Source: Nitrospinota bacterium
GTDB taxonomy: Bacteria; Nitrospinota_A; UBA7883; JACRGQ01
Direction of reading: 5' to 3'
Assembly (NCBI GenBank): GCA_029881495.1
Contig: JAOUMJ010000003.1
Span: 62,001 to 126,000, forward strand
DNA length: 64,000 bases
Below, one piece after another: positions 17,388-26,240 of the stretch (position 1 is its first letter; every line of letters begins with the position of its first letter). Below the pieces are notes generated by a model. That model saw only the letters and a list, made by a program, of their open reading frames with translations. It was not told the DNA's origin and did not search any database. The translations under genes were made by a program, and so were the position numbers.

Positions 17388-19166
17388 ATGAGCGACACGA
17401 TTATCAAAGGCGGAGAATTTCTTATTACCGATGTTTCGAAAGATGATGTCTTTACTCCCGAGGATTTTACCGACGAACATAAGCAGATTGCCGAGACTAC
17501 GGAAAACTTCATGCTTAACGAACTCCTTCCAAAGATGGACGAGATAGAAGCAAAAAATTTCGATGTCATAAAAAGCGCGATGAAAAAATGCGGAGACCTG
17601 GGGCTTCTTATGATAGACACTCCCGAAAAATTCGGTGGATTACAGCTCGACAAGGTTACAAGCATGCTTGTCGCGGAGAAGATGTCCCCTGCCGGTTCCT
17701 TTTCGGTAACATACGCGGCCCATACAGGAATAGGGACACTGCCGCTTATCTATTACGGCAACGACGCGCAGAAACAAAAGTATCTCGAAAAGATAATTAC
17801 AGGCGAATGGATAGCCGCATATGCCCTTACCGAACCGGGATCTGGAAGCGACGCGATGAAGGTCGATACGACCGCGAAACTCTCCGCTGACGGCAAGCAC
17901 TACATCCTAAACGGCACGAAACAGTTTATTACCAACGCGGGGATGGCGAGCATCTTTACCGTGTTTGCGAAAATTGATAAGGAACACTTTACAGCTTTCC
18001 TTGTCGAGCGCGGTTTCGAAGGGGTATCAATCGGACCCGAAGAGAAAAAGATGGGTATTCACGGCTCTTCAACATGCCAGGTGATACTGGATAATGCGAA
18101 GGTGCCTGTGGAAAACCTCCTCGGTGAAATAGGGAAGGGGTACAAGATAGCTTTCAACGTCCTGAACGTGGGGCGTTTTAAACTTGGCGCGGCGGTTACA
18201 GGAGCATCCAAGTACATACTTGGAGAAGGGGTAAAATACGCCAATCAGCGCAAGCAGTTTGGAAAAACGATTGGAAGTTTTGGAGCGATAAAGGAGAAGA
18301 TTGCCGACCTTACCGCTGAAATCTACGCCGCTGAATCCCTTATCTACAGGTTTGCCGGGATGATAGACAAAAATATTTCGCAACTGGACAGGGATGCCAA
18401 GGATTATTATGTTGATTATCAGAAGGCTATCGAAGGTTATTCATCCGAATGCGGCATAGCCAAAGTGTTTTGCAGTGATACCTTGGCTCACACGGTTGAT
18501 GAGGTTGTTCAGATACATGGCGGATACGGTTTTATAAGCGAGTATGTTGCCGAGAGAGCCTATCGGGACGAGCGGATTAACAGGATATTCGAAGGTACAA
18601 ATGAGATCAACCGCCTCCTGATAACCGGAATGATCCTCCGTAAATCTGTCAAGGGGGAGCTTCCGCTTCAGAGCGAGGCGATGAAAGCGTTTGAATCGCT
18701 TATGAGCCCGACTTTTGAGGAAATAGACGAGACGCTTCCGTTTGCCAGGGAAAAGGCGCTTGTTAAGAATCTGAAAACACTGTTCTTGATACTTTCAGCG
18801 GCGGCAGTGCAGAAATTCATGGAAAAACTCGAAAACGAGCAGGAAATACTTATGGCGGCTTCCGATATCGCCATTCAGATATTCGCGTTGGAAAGCGCCG
18901 TCCTGCGAGCCGAAAAAAATTACCAGAAAGCGAGCGAGAACAAAAAGAAACATTTTGACGCCGCTGTAAAGGTATTTGCCTTCAATGCCACCGAAGAGGT
19001 TGCGAAATCGGCCAGAAAAGCTGCCTTCTTTGTGGAAGAGGGGGATACCCTGAATATGATCTTGAGCGGGATCAGGCGATTTGCGAAATACGACGCCACC
19101 GGACTTCTGAACGCAAAACGGTTTCTTGCCGATTCATCCCTGGAGGTCGACAAGTATATTTTTTAA
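17388..19166 (+). CDS. fadE: Acyl-CoA dehydrogenase, long form
   Basis: A 592-residue FAD enzyme making the 2-enoyl-CoA double bond and passing electrons to ETF. The ACAD core shows YALTEPGSGSDA, the mid beta domain, QIHGGYGFISEY and RIFEGTNEINR. The catalytic Glu is expected in that last motif's neighbourhood, as in medium-chain ACADs. A helical C-terminal extension of about 170 residues matches the long form of B. subtilis FadE. ATG 17388 follows GAGGTGAG at good spacing, so the upstream in-frame ATG at 17355, inside the thiolase gene, is not needed. Third gene of the fad operon. Confidence 0.93.
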   Translation: MSDTIIKGGEFLITDVSKDDVFTPEDFTDEHKQIAETTENFMLNELLPKMDEIEAKNFDVIKSAMKKCGDLGLLMIDTPEKFGGLQLDKVTSMLVAEKMSPAGSFSVTYAAHTGIGTLPLIYYGNDAQKQKYLEKIITGEWIAAYALTEPGSGSDAMKVDTTAKLSADGKHYILNGTKQFITNAGMASIFTVFAKIDKEHFTAFLVERGFEGVSIGPEEKKMGIHGSSTCQVILDNAKVPVENLLGEIGKGYKIAFNVLNVGRFKLGAAVTGASKYILGEGVKYANQRKQFGKTIGSFGAIKEKIADLTAEIYAAESLIYRFAGMIDKNISQLDRDAKDYYVDYQKAIEGYSSECGIAKVFCSDTLAHTVDEVVQIHGGYGFISEYVAERAYRDERINRIFEGTNEINRLLITGMILRKSVKGELPLQSEAMKAFESLMSPTFEEIDETLPFAREKALVKNLKTLFLILSAAAVQKFMEKLENEQEILMAASDIAIQIFALESAVLRAEKNYQKASENKKKHFDAAVKVFAFNATEEVAKSARKAAFFVEEGDTLNMILSGIRRFAKYDATGLLNAKRFLADSSLEVDKYIF

Positions 19167-19261
19167 GCTGACATGATGAATTTAGCCGCAATGGGGAAAA
19201 TGCCACTTTCCGCTTGCAGATCGTCTCCATATAGCGCACCCGGCAACTTTTGGAAAACATA

Positions 19262-20245
19262 ATGGAAATAATCGACAATGGCAGCGGATTAAAATTTGAA
19301 AAACACTCTATTACTACCCCTTATCACGTCGGTGTAGTTCATATCTATACTTGCGAAATAAACGGCAACCTGATCCTTTTCGATACCGGGCCTCCTACCA
19401 TCACCGGCAGGGAGTACCTGAAAAAGAATATAGATATGAAAAGGCTGAAATACCTCTTCATCACCCATTGTCACCCGGATCATTTCGGGCAGATGAAATT
19501 TATAGAGCAATCTAGTGACGCTACGATAATTGTCTCCAAATACGATTCGTACAAATATGAAAGTCCCTTCAAACACCTTTTCCTATTTTATAGCTTTTTC
19601 AGGCAACTTGGATTCCCTCTCTTTCTACACATTTTGTCAAACGCAGGGCTGACAAGCTTCTTCTTTTCCGGGAAATTTTCAAATAAATATAAGCTGCTTG
19701 AAGAATCCGGTGAAATCCTTGATTCACTCGGCATCCGTTATGTGAGATGCCCGGGCCATTCGCAGAGCGATATTATTTATCTCCTAAACGGGTACGCGAT
19801 CTCAGGCGATGTCATTCTGCGGGAAATATTCACAGCTCCGCTTCTTGATACGGACTACGAATCCTTTAGCGGCAGATTCAGGAACTATGATGCTTACTGC
19901 TCTACCATTTCGAAATTAAAAAACATTGAGAAGATGACTTTTCTCCCTTCTCACAGGGATTACATAGATAGCGTGGACAACAGGATAATCTATTTCGTAG
20001 AAAAACTGCTTAGCAGAGCAGAGACGGCGGCGCCTATCCTGAAAGCGAACGACTCCATTTACCAGGCCGCAGAGATACTGTTCCCGTTGACAAAAAAACT
20101 CTCATTCATATTTTTTATCAAGGTTTCAGAACTTGTTTTCATAGATGACTTCATCAAAAACCCGAATCTGCTTGCAGAAGCCTTGAAGAAAAACGGCCTT
20201 TTCGAAGTAGTTGAAAACAAGTTCAGACAGTTCCTTAATCTGTAA
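19262..20245 (+). CDS. MBL-fold hydrolase in the fad operon
   Basis: A 327-residue protein with the metallo-beta-lactamase motif HCHPDH near residue 75, preceded by LILFDTGPP. Later ligands are CPGHSQSD (His) and SGDVI (Asp). The C-terminal 100 residues are helical and end in a short winged-helix-like element. It lies 95 bases after fadE and 21 bases before the Fe-S protein gene on the same strand. Hydrolysis of a thioester such as an acyl-CoA or acyl-glutathione analogue would fit, but this is inferred from the neighbours. ATG 19262 is preferred over the upstream TTG 19250. Confidence 0.8.
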   Translation: MEIIDNGSGLKFEKHSITTPYHVGVVHIYTCEINGNLILFDTGPPTITGREYLKKNIDMKRLKYLFITHCHPDHFGQMKFIEQSSDATIIVSKYDSYKYESPFKHLFLFYSFFRQLGFPLFLHILSNAGLTSFFFSGKFSNKYKLLEESGEILDSLGIRYVRCPGHSQSDIIYLLNGYAISGDVILREIFTAPLLDTDYESFSGRFRNYDAYCSTISKLKNIEKMTFLPSHRDYIDSVDNRIIYFVEKLLSRAETAAPILKANDSIYQAAEILFPLTKKLSFIFFIKVSELVFIDDFIKNPNLLAEALKKNGLFEVVENKFRQFLNL

Positions 20246-20266
20246 TAAACAATAGGGGGAAAGTGC

Positions 20267-21457
20267 ATGGGACATCATCTCTCATCCAAGAGCAGTATCA
20301 TCCCGCTGATAGAAAGGCTTAACAAATATCCCGTCGGACTTGTTGACAACGAAAAGCTCAGGGAGATACTTTCGATCTTATTCGAAGAGAAGGAAGCGTT
20401 CGTTGCGTCCATGTTTCCGCTTGAGGAAGCAACTCTACCCGAACTCATAAATGTAACCGATATGCCAGAAGACGAACTCCTTCCAATACTAGAAAGAATG
20501 GCCGACAAGGGATTGATAATGGATATGCCATATTCCGGCACGACCTACTATCTCCTGATGCCCGGGCTGATAGGTTTCATGGAATTTACGTTCATGAAAA
20601 GCAGGGTGGACCTTCCGATGGCAAAACTGGCAAAACTGATGACCGAATATCTTTCAGGCAACTCAAAAGACGGGATGGCAAATGAGTTCTTCGGTAGCAG
20701 TACACAGCTGACCCGCTCACTTGTATACGAAGACAAGATTCCCGTCACATCTGAAATAACCACATACGAAAATGCCAGGGAGATAATAAAAAATGCCAGC
20801 TTCGGCGCGGTCGGCACATGCTATTGCAGACACAAGAAGGAACACCTCGACCAGAAGTGCAAAAAGGGGGCGCCGGTGAAAGATACCTGCATTACGCTTG
20901 GAAGCGGCGCGCGTTTTCTTGTACGCAGGGGATTTGCCACGCAAAAAACCACAGAGGAACTCTTGGCAATAATAGACATGGCAAGGGATCTTAACCTGAC
21001 GCATGTAACCGATAACATCAGGAACAAACCTTCATTTGTCTGTAACTGTTGCAGGTGCTGTTGCGAACTTATGTCCGGCGTGCAGATGGGCTTCACGGAA
21101 GGGATCGCAAAGACCGCCTTTCTAGCGCGGATTGACCCGGAAAAGTGCGACTACTGCGGCGACTGTTTCAAGGCGTGCAACGTAAAGGCGATCGGCCTTG
21201 CGAAGGGGAGGGTTTTTGCCAGGAAATCCGACAGATTTAGTGAAATTGAGAAGGATATCTGTCTCGGTTGCGGAGCGTGCATCTCCACCTGCGATAAGAA
21301 TGCGATCTCTCTCGTACCACGGGAGCGGAAGATCGTACCGCCTGAGAATAAGCGGAAGATGTTTGCCAGAATCCTTTGGGAAAAGGGAAAGCTATCCCCC
21401 TTCCTGCTGAACAGGGGGAAAAAGATAGTAAGGTCCATCTTCGGAATGAGAGGATAA
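20267..21457 (+). CDS. Cysteine-rich 2x[4Fe-4S] protein with helical N-terminal domain
   Basis: A 396-residue soluble protein. The first 100 residues are helical and resemble a winged-helix fold. Next comes a Cys-rich module: CYC at 185-187, Cys198, Cys208, and a cluster CNCCRCCC at 259-266. Then two classical ferredoxin motifs follow, CDYCGDCFKAC (294-304) and CLGCGACISTC (332-342), and a basic tail. It should hold at least two [4Fe-4S] clusters; what the earlier cysteines bind is unknown. RBS GGGGGA precedes ATG 20267. As last gene of the fad operon it may carry electrons in fatty-acid oxidation. The family is recognisable but has no named function I can support. Confidence 0.75.
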   Translation: MGHHLSSKSSIIPLIERLNKYPVGLVDNEKLREILSILFEEKEAFVASMFPLEEATLPELINVTDMPEDELLPILERMADKGLIMDMPYSGTTYYLLMPGLIGFMEFTFMKSRVDLPMAKLAKLMTEYLSGNSKDGMANEFFGSSTQLTRSLVYEDKIPVTSEITTYENAREIIKNASFGAVGTCYCRHKKEHLDQKCKKGAPVKDTCITLGSGARFLVRRGFATQKTTEELLAIIDMARDLNLTHVTDNIRNKPSFVCNCCRCCCELMSGVQMGFTEGIAKTAFLARIDPEKCDYCGDCFKACNVKAIGLAKGRVFARKSDRFSEIEKDICLGCGACISTCDKNAISLVPRERKIVPPENKRKMFARILWEKGKLSPFLLNRGKKIVRSIFGMRG

Positions 21458-21474
21458 CCTCTTGAAATCCATGC

Positions 21475-21873
21475 CTATTTCAGCATATCAATAATCTCTT
21501 TTCGCACCGGAACGGTCCTGCCCAACTTGGAATCGAAACAGGCCATGACTGTCTTTGCCGTAGCATATACGCCGTCTTTCCCGTCATGTATTGAATAATC
21601 CATATCAAAACTTGAGTTTCCGAACCTTGATGCGCGCATGGAAACGATTACAGTGTCGTTCAGATTGATCGGTTTTTTATAATCGCACTCCGCCCTGACG
21701 ACGAAGAAGAGAAGTCCGCTCTCCATGAACGAGGCGAACTTGTCTGAAAATAGCTTCACCCTTGCAGTTTCAAGGTAGGTGAAATATGTAGCGTTGTTTA
21801 CATGATTGTACGCGTCAAGGTCTGCGAACCTGACGTCAATCGCCGCGGAAAAGGTTCTAGTTTCGTCTGCCAC
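21475..21873 (-). CDS. Acyl-CoA thioesterase, YbgC/4HBT family
   Basis: A 132-residue single-hotdog protein with the 4-hydroxybenzoyl-CoA thioesterase motif DLDAYNHVNNATY (Asp, His and Asn of the active-site helix) near residues 18-30. It hydrolyses acyl-CoA to free acid and CoA. Its start overlaps the SCP2 gene stop by one base, so it is the last gene of the EMO-etfB-etfA-SCP2 operon. It probably recycles CoA when acyl-CoA accumulates. It converges on the fad operon, 17 bases apart, with no clear terminator between. Confidence 0.85.
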   Translation of the reverse strand: MADETRTFSAAIDVRFADLDAYNHVNNATYFTYLETARVKLFSDKFASFMESGLLFFVVRAECDYKKPINLNDTVIVSMRASRFGNSSFDMDYSIHDGKDGVYATAKTVMACFDSKLGRTVPVRKEIIDMLK

Positions 21874-22199
21874 TACAGTTTCGCTTCGGATTTCCCGTGA
21901 AAGGCCTCCAGAAATTCCTTAAGTGCGCTCGGATTGTTTGATTTAATGGCGCCCGAAATTAAATCTTTCAATTGGGGCATGTACCCTTCATTCCATATTT
22001 TCATGAAAAACTCTTCAGAGGTCTTTCCCACGCAATCCGCCTTTTCAATCGTCTTTCCTTTTTCCACTATAAAGGAATCAGGTTTTACGGTTACTGTTCT
22101 CATCACGTCGCCGATATGGAAATAATAGGTTCTGGTTTCCTTTATGACGCCTGCGTGGAAATTATCGCCAAGTTTATCGAATACTTCTTCCGTGTTCAT
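21873..22199 (-). CDS. SCP2-like lipid-binding protein
   Basis: A 108-residue protein with the SCP2 (sterol carrier protein 2) domain pattern: a strand pair around YYFHIGD and TVTVKPD, then ADCVGKTSEEFFMKIW and a helical C terminus that closes a hydrophobic tunnel. SCP2 domains bind fatty acyl-CoA and other lipids. It sits between etfA and the thioesterase in one operon, so a role in presenting acyl-CoA to the beta-oxidation enzymes is likely. Confidence 0.8.
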   Translation of the reverse strand: MNTEEVFDKLGDNFHAGVIKETRTYYFHIGDVMRTVTVKPDSFIVEKGKTIEKADCVGKTSEEFFMKIWNEGYMPQLKDLISGAIKSNNPSALKEFLEAFHGKSEAKL

Positions 22200-22260
22200 C
22201 GTTTTGCCTCCTGCAATTCCTGTGTTGCTAAAACATGTTTGTAAAATATATTGCTTGGCC

Positions 22261-23196
22261 TTACTTTTTCCTGCTCTTAACTTTTTCCGTAAATACAGGT
22301 ATGAACTGCTTCATATCCGCTACGACTAGAACGTCGGCCACCTCGCCGATAGGAGCGTCCTTGTCTGTGTTTATAGCCACGATAAATTCAGATTTTTTCA
22401 TTCCTGCAAGATGCTGTATCGCACCGGAAATGCCGCACGCAAAATATACCTTGGGTGAAACTGTCTGGCCGGTAACACCTACCTGTCTGTTCGATTCCAG
22501 CCAACCAGCGTCAACCACCGGACGGCTTGCTCCAAGCTCACTTCCAAGAACATCTGCCATATTCTTTACGATCTCGATATCTTCCTTTTTCCCGATGCCG
22601 CGGCCAACGCTTACAATCGATTCGGCTTTCGTAAGGTCGATTCCTGTTTTGCCAGATTCTTCATATCCGGTGAATTCAAGGGTGGACGATACATCACCTA
22701 TGTCAATTATCTCAACTGCTGGTGTTCCGGATGGCTCGCCCGACATAGAAAAGGCTCCTGTCTGAAGCGTAACCACCGTTACCGCCGTGCCAGGTTTCAT
22801 ATCTACACGCAATTTGGAGTTGCAGGCTGGAACTACAAGTTTTCCGCTGTTGACATCGACCACTTCAGATACCTGAGCCGCCTTCAGCGCAAATGCTATA
22901 CGAGGGGCGATGTCCCATCCGTAGGAAGAGTGTGAGAAAACGATATATTCCGGCTTCTCCTTTGCGATAACGTCAAGAAGGAGCTTTTTATGAAGCTCGG
23001 TGTTTATCTCGCCGCACTTCTCTGCGTCGGCCAGGTAGAGTTTTCCGTTGTATTTCGGCAGGGAGCCTTCGGAACCGGCTAGAAACATCGCGCTTTCCGC
23101 ACCCAGTTTTCCCGCAAAGGCGATAAGTTCATAGACGGAGTCGAGGAGTTTCCCTTTTCTCTGTTCAGCTACGAGTAATACTTTCATCTGTTCCAC
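22261..23196 (-). CDS. etfA: Electron transfer flavoprotein alpha subunit (first copy)
   Basis: A 311-residue EtfA. The N-terminal domain begins MEQMKVLLVAEQRKGKL. The C-terminal FAD domain contains VSVGRGIGK, ASRPVVDAGW, QVGVTGQTV and the CGISGAIQH segment that binds FAD. With EtfB it takes electrons from acyl-CoA dehydrogenases. The gene is 2 bases behind etfB, in the order EMO-etfB-etfA-SCP2-thioesterase. It differs clearly from the second copy at 56 kb, being shorter. Confidence 0.95.
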   Translation of the reverse strand: MEQMKVLLVAEQRKGKLLDSVYELIAFAGKLGAESAMFLAGSEGSLPKYNGKLYLADAEKCGEINTELHKKLLLDVIAKEKPEYIVFSHSSYGWDIAPRIAFALKAAQVSEVVDVNSGKLVVPACNSKLRVDMKPGTAVTVVTLQTGAFSMSGEPSGTPAVEIIDIGDVSSTLEFTGYEESGKTGIDLTKAESIVSVGRGIGKKEDIEIVKNMADVLGSELGASRPVVDAGWLESNRQVGVTGQTVSPKVYFACGISGAIQHLAGMKKSEFIVAINTDKDAPIGEVADVLVVADMKQFIPVFTEKVKSRKK

Positions 23197-23198
23197 TC

Positions 23199-23975
23199 CT
23201 ATTTCAATACCGCGGTTTTTTCGCCGAGGATTGATATCAGTTTATCAGCCAAATCGTTTACGTCCCCTTCAAGCACGAGGCCGCCACCCTTCTTTTCGGG
23301 GTAGTACATTTTTTCGGCGGTAACGAGCTCTTTATCCTTCAGCAATGTGCCGGCCTCAGAAGTTAACAACTCCTTCTTTTTTGCTTTCATGATGTTTGGA
23401 AGGGTGGGGTACCTGGGGGTATTCAATCCAAGCTGGCATGTGAGGAGTACTGGAGGTTTAACCTTCACCCCTGCCTTTAGACCACCTTCAAGCTCCCGCT
23501 TAACGGAAACCACCCCCCCTTCAAATGCAAATTCCATGATAGTGGTTACCGATGGGATACCGAGCATCTCAGCCAAAAGGGGGCCGACCTGCGCAGAACC
23601 CCTGTCCTGCGACTGCATGCCGGTAAAGATCATCTCAAACCCCTTATCCTTTGCAAATTCATGGAGGATGGAAGCTACCTGGAACGAATCCTTTTTAAAG
23701 TAATCATCGTCCTTGATATGCACGCCGCGGTCACACCCCATCGCAAGAGCTTTCTTGATCGCTTCCTTTACCCTTTCAGGGCCGATTGAAACTACAGTTA
23801 GGTCCGTATCGCCCCCGAGCTTTTCCTTGAGCAGAACCGCTTGTTCCACGGCAAATTCGTCATACTCATTCATTCGGTAGGCGAGATCGGTTTCATCGAA
23901 CCAAGTGCCGCCTCCGTTTATCTTGAATTTTGATTCCATGTCTGGAACCTGTTTAATGCAAACGAGTACCTTCAT
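23199..23975 (-). CDS. etfB: Electron transfer flavoprotein beta subunit (first copy)
   Basis: A 258-residue EtfB starting MKVLVCIKQVPD behind GGAGGAAG. The nucleotide-binding segment reads QSQDRGSAQVGP, the type found in ETFs that serve acyl-CoA dehydrogenases and bind AMP there. This contrasts with the DGDTAQVGP of the second copy in this window. It pairs with the EtfA gene 2 bases downstream and delivers electrons to the EMO-like reductase encoded upstream in the same operon. Confidence 0.95.
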   Translation of the reverse strand: MKVLVCIKQVPDMESKFKINGGGTWFDETDLAYRMNEYDEFAVEQAVLLKEKLGGDTDLTVVSIGPERVKEAIKKALAMGCDRGVHIKDDDYFKKDSFQVASILHEFAKDKGFEMIFTGMQSQDRGSAQVGPLLAEMLGIPSVTTIMEFAFEGGVVSVKRELEGGLKAGVKVKPPVLLTCQLGLNTPRYPTLPNIMKAKKKELLTSEAGTLLKDKELVTAEKMYYPEKKGGGLVLEGDVNDLADKLISILGEKTAVLK

Positions 23976-24065
23976 CTGCTTCCTCCAACGTTAACAATTT
24001 ATATTTCCACTATACAGGAACTGGTCTCTACCTATAGTCTATCAAATAGTTGGCAAAAATTTGAC

Positions 24066-26048
24066 TTAGAGCCTTTCAGCGATAATTTCAGACAGATCCT
24101 TTGTCCAAAGGGTTGCTTCCAGCCCTTCAGCCTTGACTCCATCCTCGAACATGGTCATGCAAAAAGGGCAATTTGATACCAGGACATGAGTATTTGTGGC
24201 ACTTGCCATCCTTATTCGCTCAGCGTTTATGCGTGTCCCCAGCTTCTCTTCCGCCATGACACGCCCTCCGCCACCGCCGCAACAGAAACTGTTGTCACGG
24301 GTTTTATCCATCTCGACTATCGTTCCTCCAATCGCTTTCAAAGCCTGTCGGGGCTCATCGTAAATATCGTTGTACCTCCCCATATAACAGGAATCGTGAT
24401 AAGTGACATCAAACGGGTCTGATTTCAGTTTGATTCTCCCTTCTTTTATGAGGCGGGACAAGAAGGTAGCTTGATGTTCGACTTCAATATCAAGACCCAA
24501 ATCCCTGTAATCCCTGTTAAGGGTATTGAAGCAGTGGGGGCAGGTAGTGACGATCCTTTTGGTTCCTGAATTTTTTATCTTTTCGATGTTTTCGACAGCC
24601 ATCATCTGATAAATATATTCATTGCCGATCTTCCGCATAGGTTCGCCGCAGCATTTTTCATCCTTACCAAGGATACCGACCTTTATGCCGGCTGAACGGC
24701 ATATCTTTATAAAACTTTTGGCGATCATCCTGTTCCTTTTGTCAAAGGAGGCGTAACAACCAGCAAAATAAAGTATATCCATTTCGGTATTACCATCCGC
24801 CAATGTCAACCCTTCCAAACCTTCGGCCCAATCCCCGCGCGAGGCAAACGCAAGACCGAAAGGATTTCCATTCACCTCGGTATTCTCCACCGCCGTTTTC
24901 ACCTCCGGCCCCGGAAATTCACCATCCATCAGAACCAGGTTTCTCCGCATTCCTATTATCTTGTTTACATGCTCAATGCTGGCGGGACATACCTCCTGGC
25001 AAGCGCGGCAAGTGGTGCATGACCAGAGAGCATCCTTGGATAATGCGTTGGCAAGGGGATTTTCTGGAGAATTAAACGCGGTTTCCCGTATCCCGGTGAT
25101 CACCTTCATTGGCGAGAGTGGTTTTTGGGTATTAAACGCTGGACATACATCCTGGCACCTTTTGCACTCCGTGCAGGCATCGGCGTCGAAAATATCCTTC
25201 CAGAAAAAGTCCTTCACAGTCCCTACGCCGAAGCTTTCAACGTTTTCATCCTCAAGGTCCAATGTATCAATACTCCCCTTGGGTCGTCTGTCGGTAAAGA
25301 TATAGTTCGTCGAGGTAGTGAACATATGCTTCAACTTCGTGAAAGGGATAAATACTATAAAACCTATTGCCACGAAGAAATGAAACCACCAAAGATACCG
25401 GTGTGCTGATGACAGGGAGGCGGCGTCCATACCTGTGAATGGAAGAGAAACCGCCAGGCCTACAGGTGAGAAAAATGCCAGCGGCATGTTAGTTTGATAT
25501 TCCGTTGCGGCTATCCTGATCCCTTCCAGGACAAATCCCGTAATGAGAATAGTAAAGAGAAGGAGATGTATTGCATAATCGCCCAAGCGTGTCTCAAGAC
25601 CTTCCGGCCTGATTATAAATCTCCGTACGAAAAGTCCCCCAAGCATCACAATCGCTATCAATCCTGCCACATCAAGTGTGAGGGAGAATATCTTATAGAA
25701 GCTCCCATGAAGGAACCGAATATCAAAAAATGGTTCGGTAATGTCCGCCTGAATAAAGGTTAATGTAGTTCCCAGCAAAAGTAGCATAAACCCCCAAAAG
25801 AACAGGGCATGCATTCCTCCTGAAGACCATACCTTCAATACCTTGGCCTGCAGGAGCGCATCGCTTATAAAGCCGGCGATCCGGCTGATCATCTTATCGG
25901 TGCGGACAAGCTCTTTTCCTTTTTTATATACCTTGAGCCTGAGAAGAAATCCGATTATGAGTATCAGGATGGCAATCCCGGCAATGGAATACATCGGAAG
26001 AAGGACGCTTTTCCCTACGTTCCAGTAAATTTCCCTTGTATCTGTCAT
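24066..26048 (-). CDS. fadF: EMO/FadF-type ETF:quinone reductase (membrane Fe-S protein)
   Basis: A 660-residue inner-membrane protein. About five helices in the first 240 residues form a NarI-like heme b domain with several conserved His. Then come two [4Fe-4S] motifs, CTECKRCQDVCP and CTTCRACQEVCP. Two CCG domains follow (YFAGCYASFD...CCGEP and TYHDSCYMGRYND...CCGGGGGR), as in heterodisulfide reductase HdrDE. This is the layout of Bacillus FadF and of the EtfAB:menaquinone oxidoreductase EMO. It moves electrons from reduced ETF to (mena)quinone. First gene of the operon with etfBA, SCP2 and a thioesterase. Confidence 0.88.
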   Translation of the reverse strand: MTDTREIYWNVGKSVLLPMYSIAGIAILILIIGFLLRLKVYKKGKELVRTDKMISRIAGFISDALLQAKVLKVWSSGGMHALFFWGFMLLLLGTTLTFIQADITEPFFDIRFLHGSFYKIFSLTLDVAGLIAIVMLGGLFVRRFIIRPEGLETRLGDYAIHLLLFTILITGFVLEGIRIAATEYQTNMPLAFFSPVGLAVSLPFTGMDAASLSSAHRYLWWFHFFVAIGFIVFIPFTKLKHMFTTSTNYIFTDRRPKGSIDTLDLEDENVESFGVGTVKDFFWKDIFDADACTECKRCQDVCPAFNTQKPLSPMKVITGIRETAFNSPENPLANALSKDALWSCTTCRACQEVCPASIEHVNKIIGMRRNLVLMDGEFPGPEVKTAVENTEVNGNPFGLAFASRGDWAEGLEGLTLADGNTEMDILYFAGCYASFDKRNRMIAKSFIKICRSAGIKVGILGKDEKCCGEPMRKIGNEYIYQMMAVENIEKIKNSGTKRIVTTCPHCFNTLNRDYRDLGLDIEVEHQATFLSRLIKEGRIKLKSDPFDVTYHDSCYMGRYNDIYDEPRQALKAIGGTIVEMDKTRDNSFCCGGGGGRVMAEEKLGTRINAERIRMASATNTHVLVSNCPFCMTMFEDGVKAEGLEATLWTKDLSEIIAERL

Positions 26049-26240
26049 CCGTGCCCCCTCTGTCCGATAATTATAATCTGCTGGTTTTGAATTACACCGG
26101 TATTATTTCAGTCTGTCGAAACCTGATAACAAGATTCAGTTTAGCAATAGGAGTTCAAAGTCAAAAGGAAAACTTATCTTCAAATCATCATGCCAAAGAC
26201 AGGTTCTGGTATCATATCATCATTGTTGTGGAGGGCGGGG

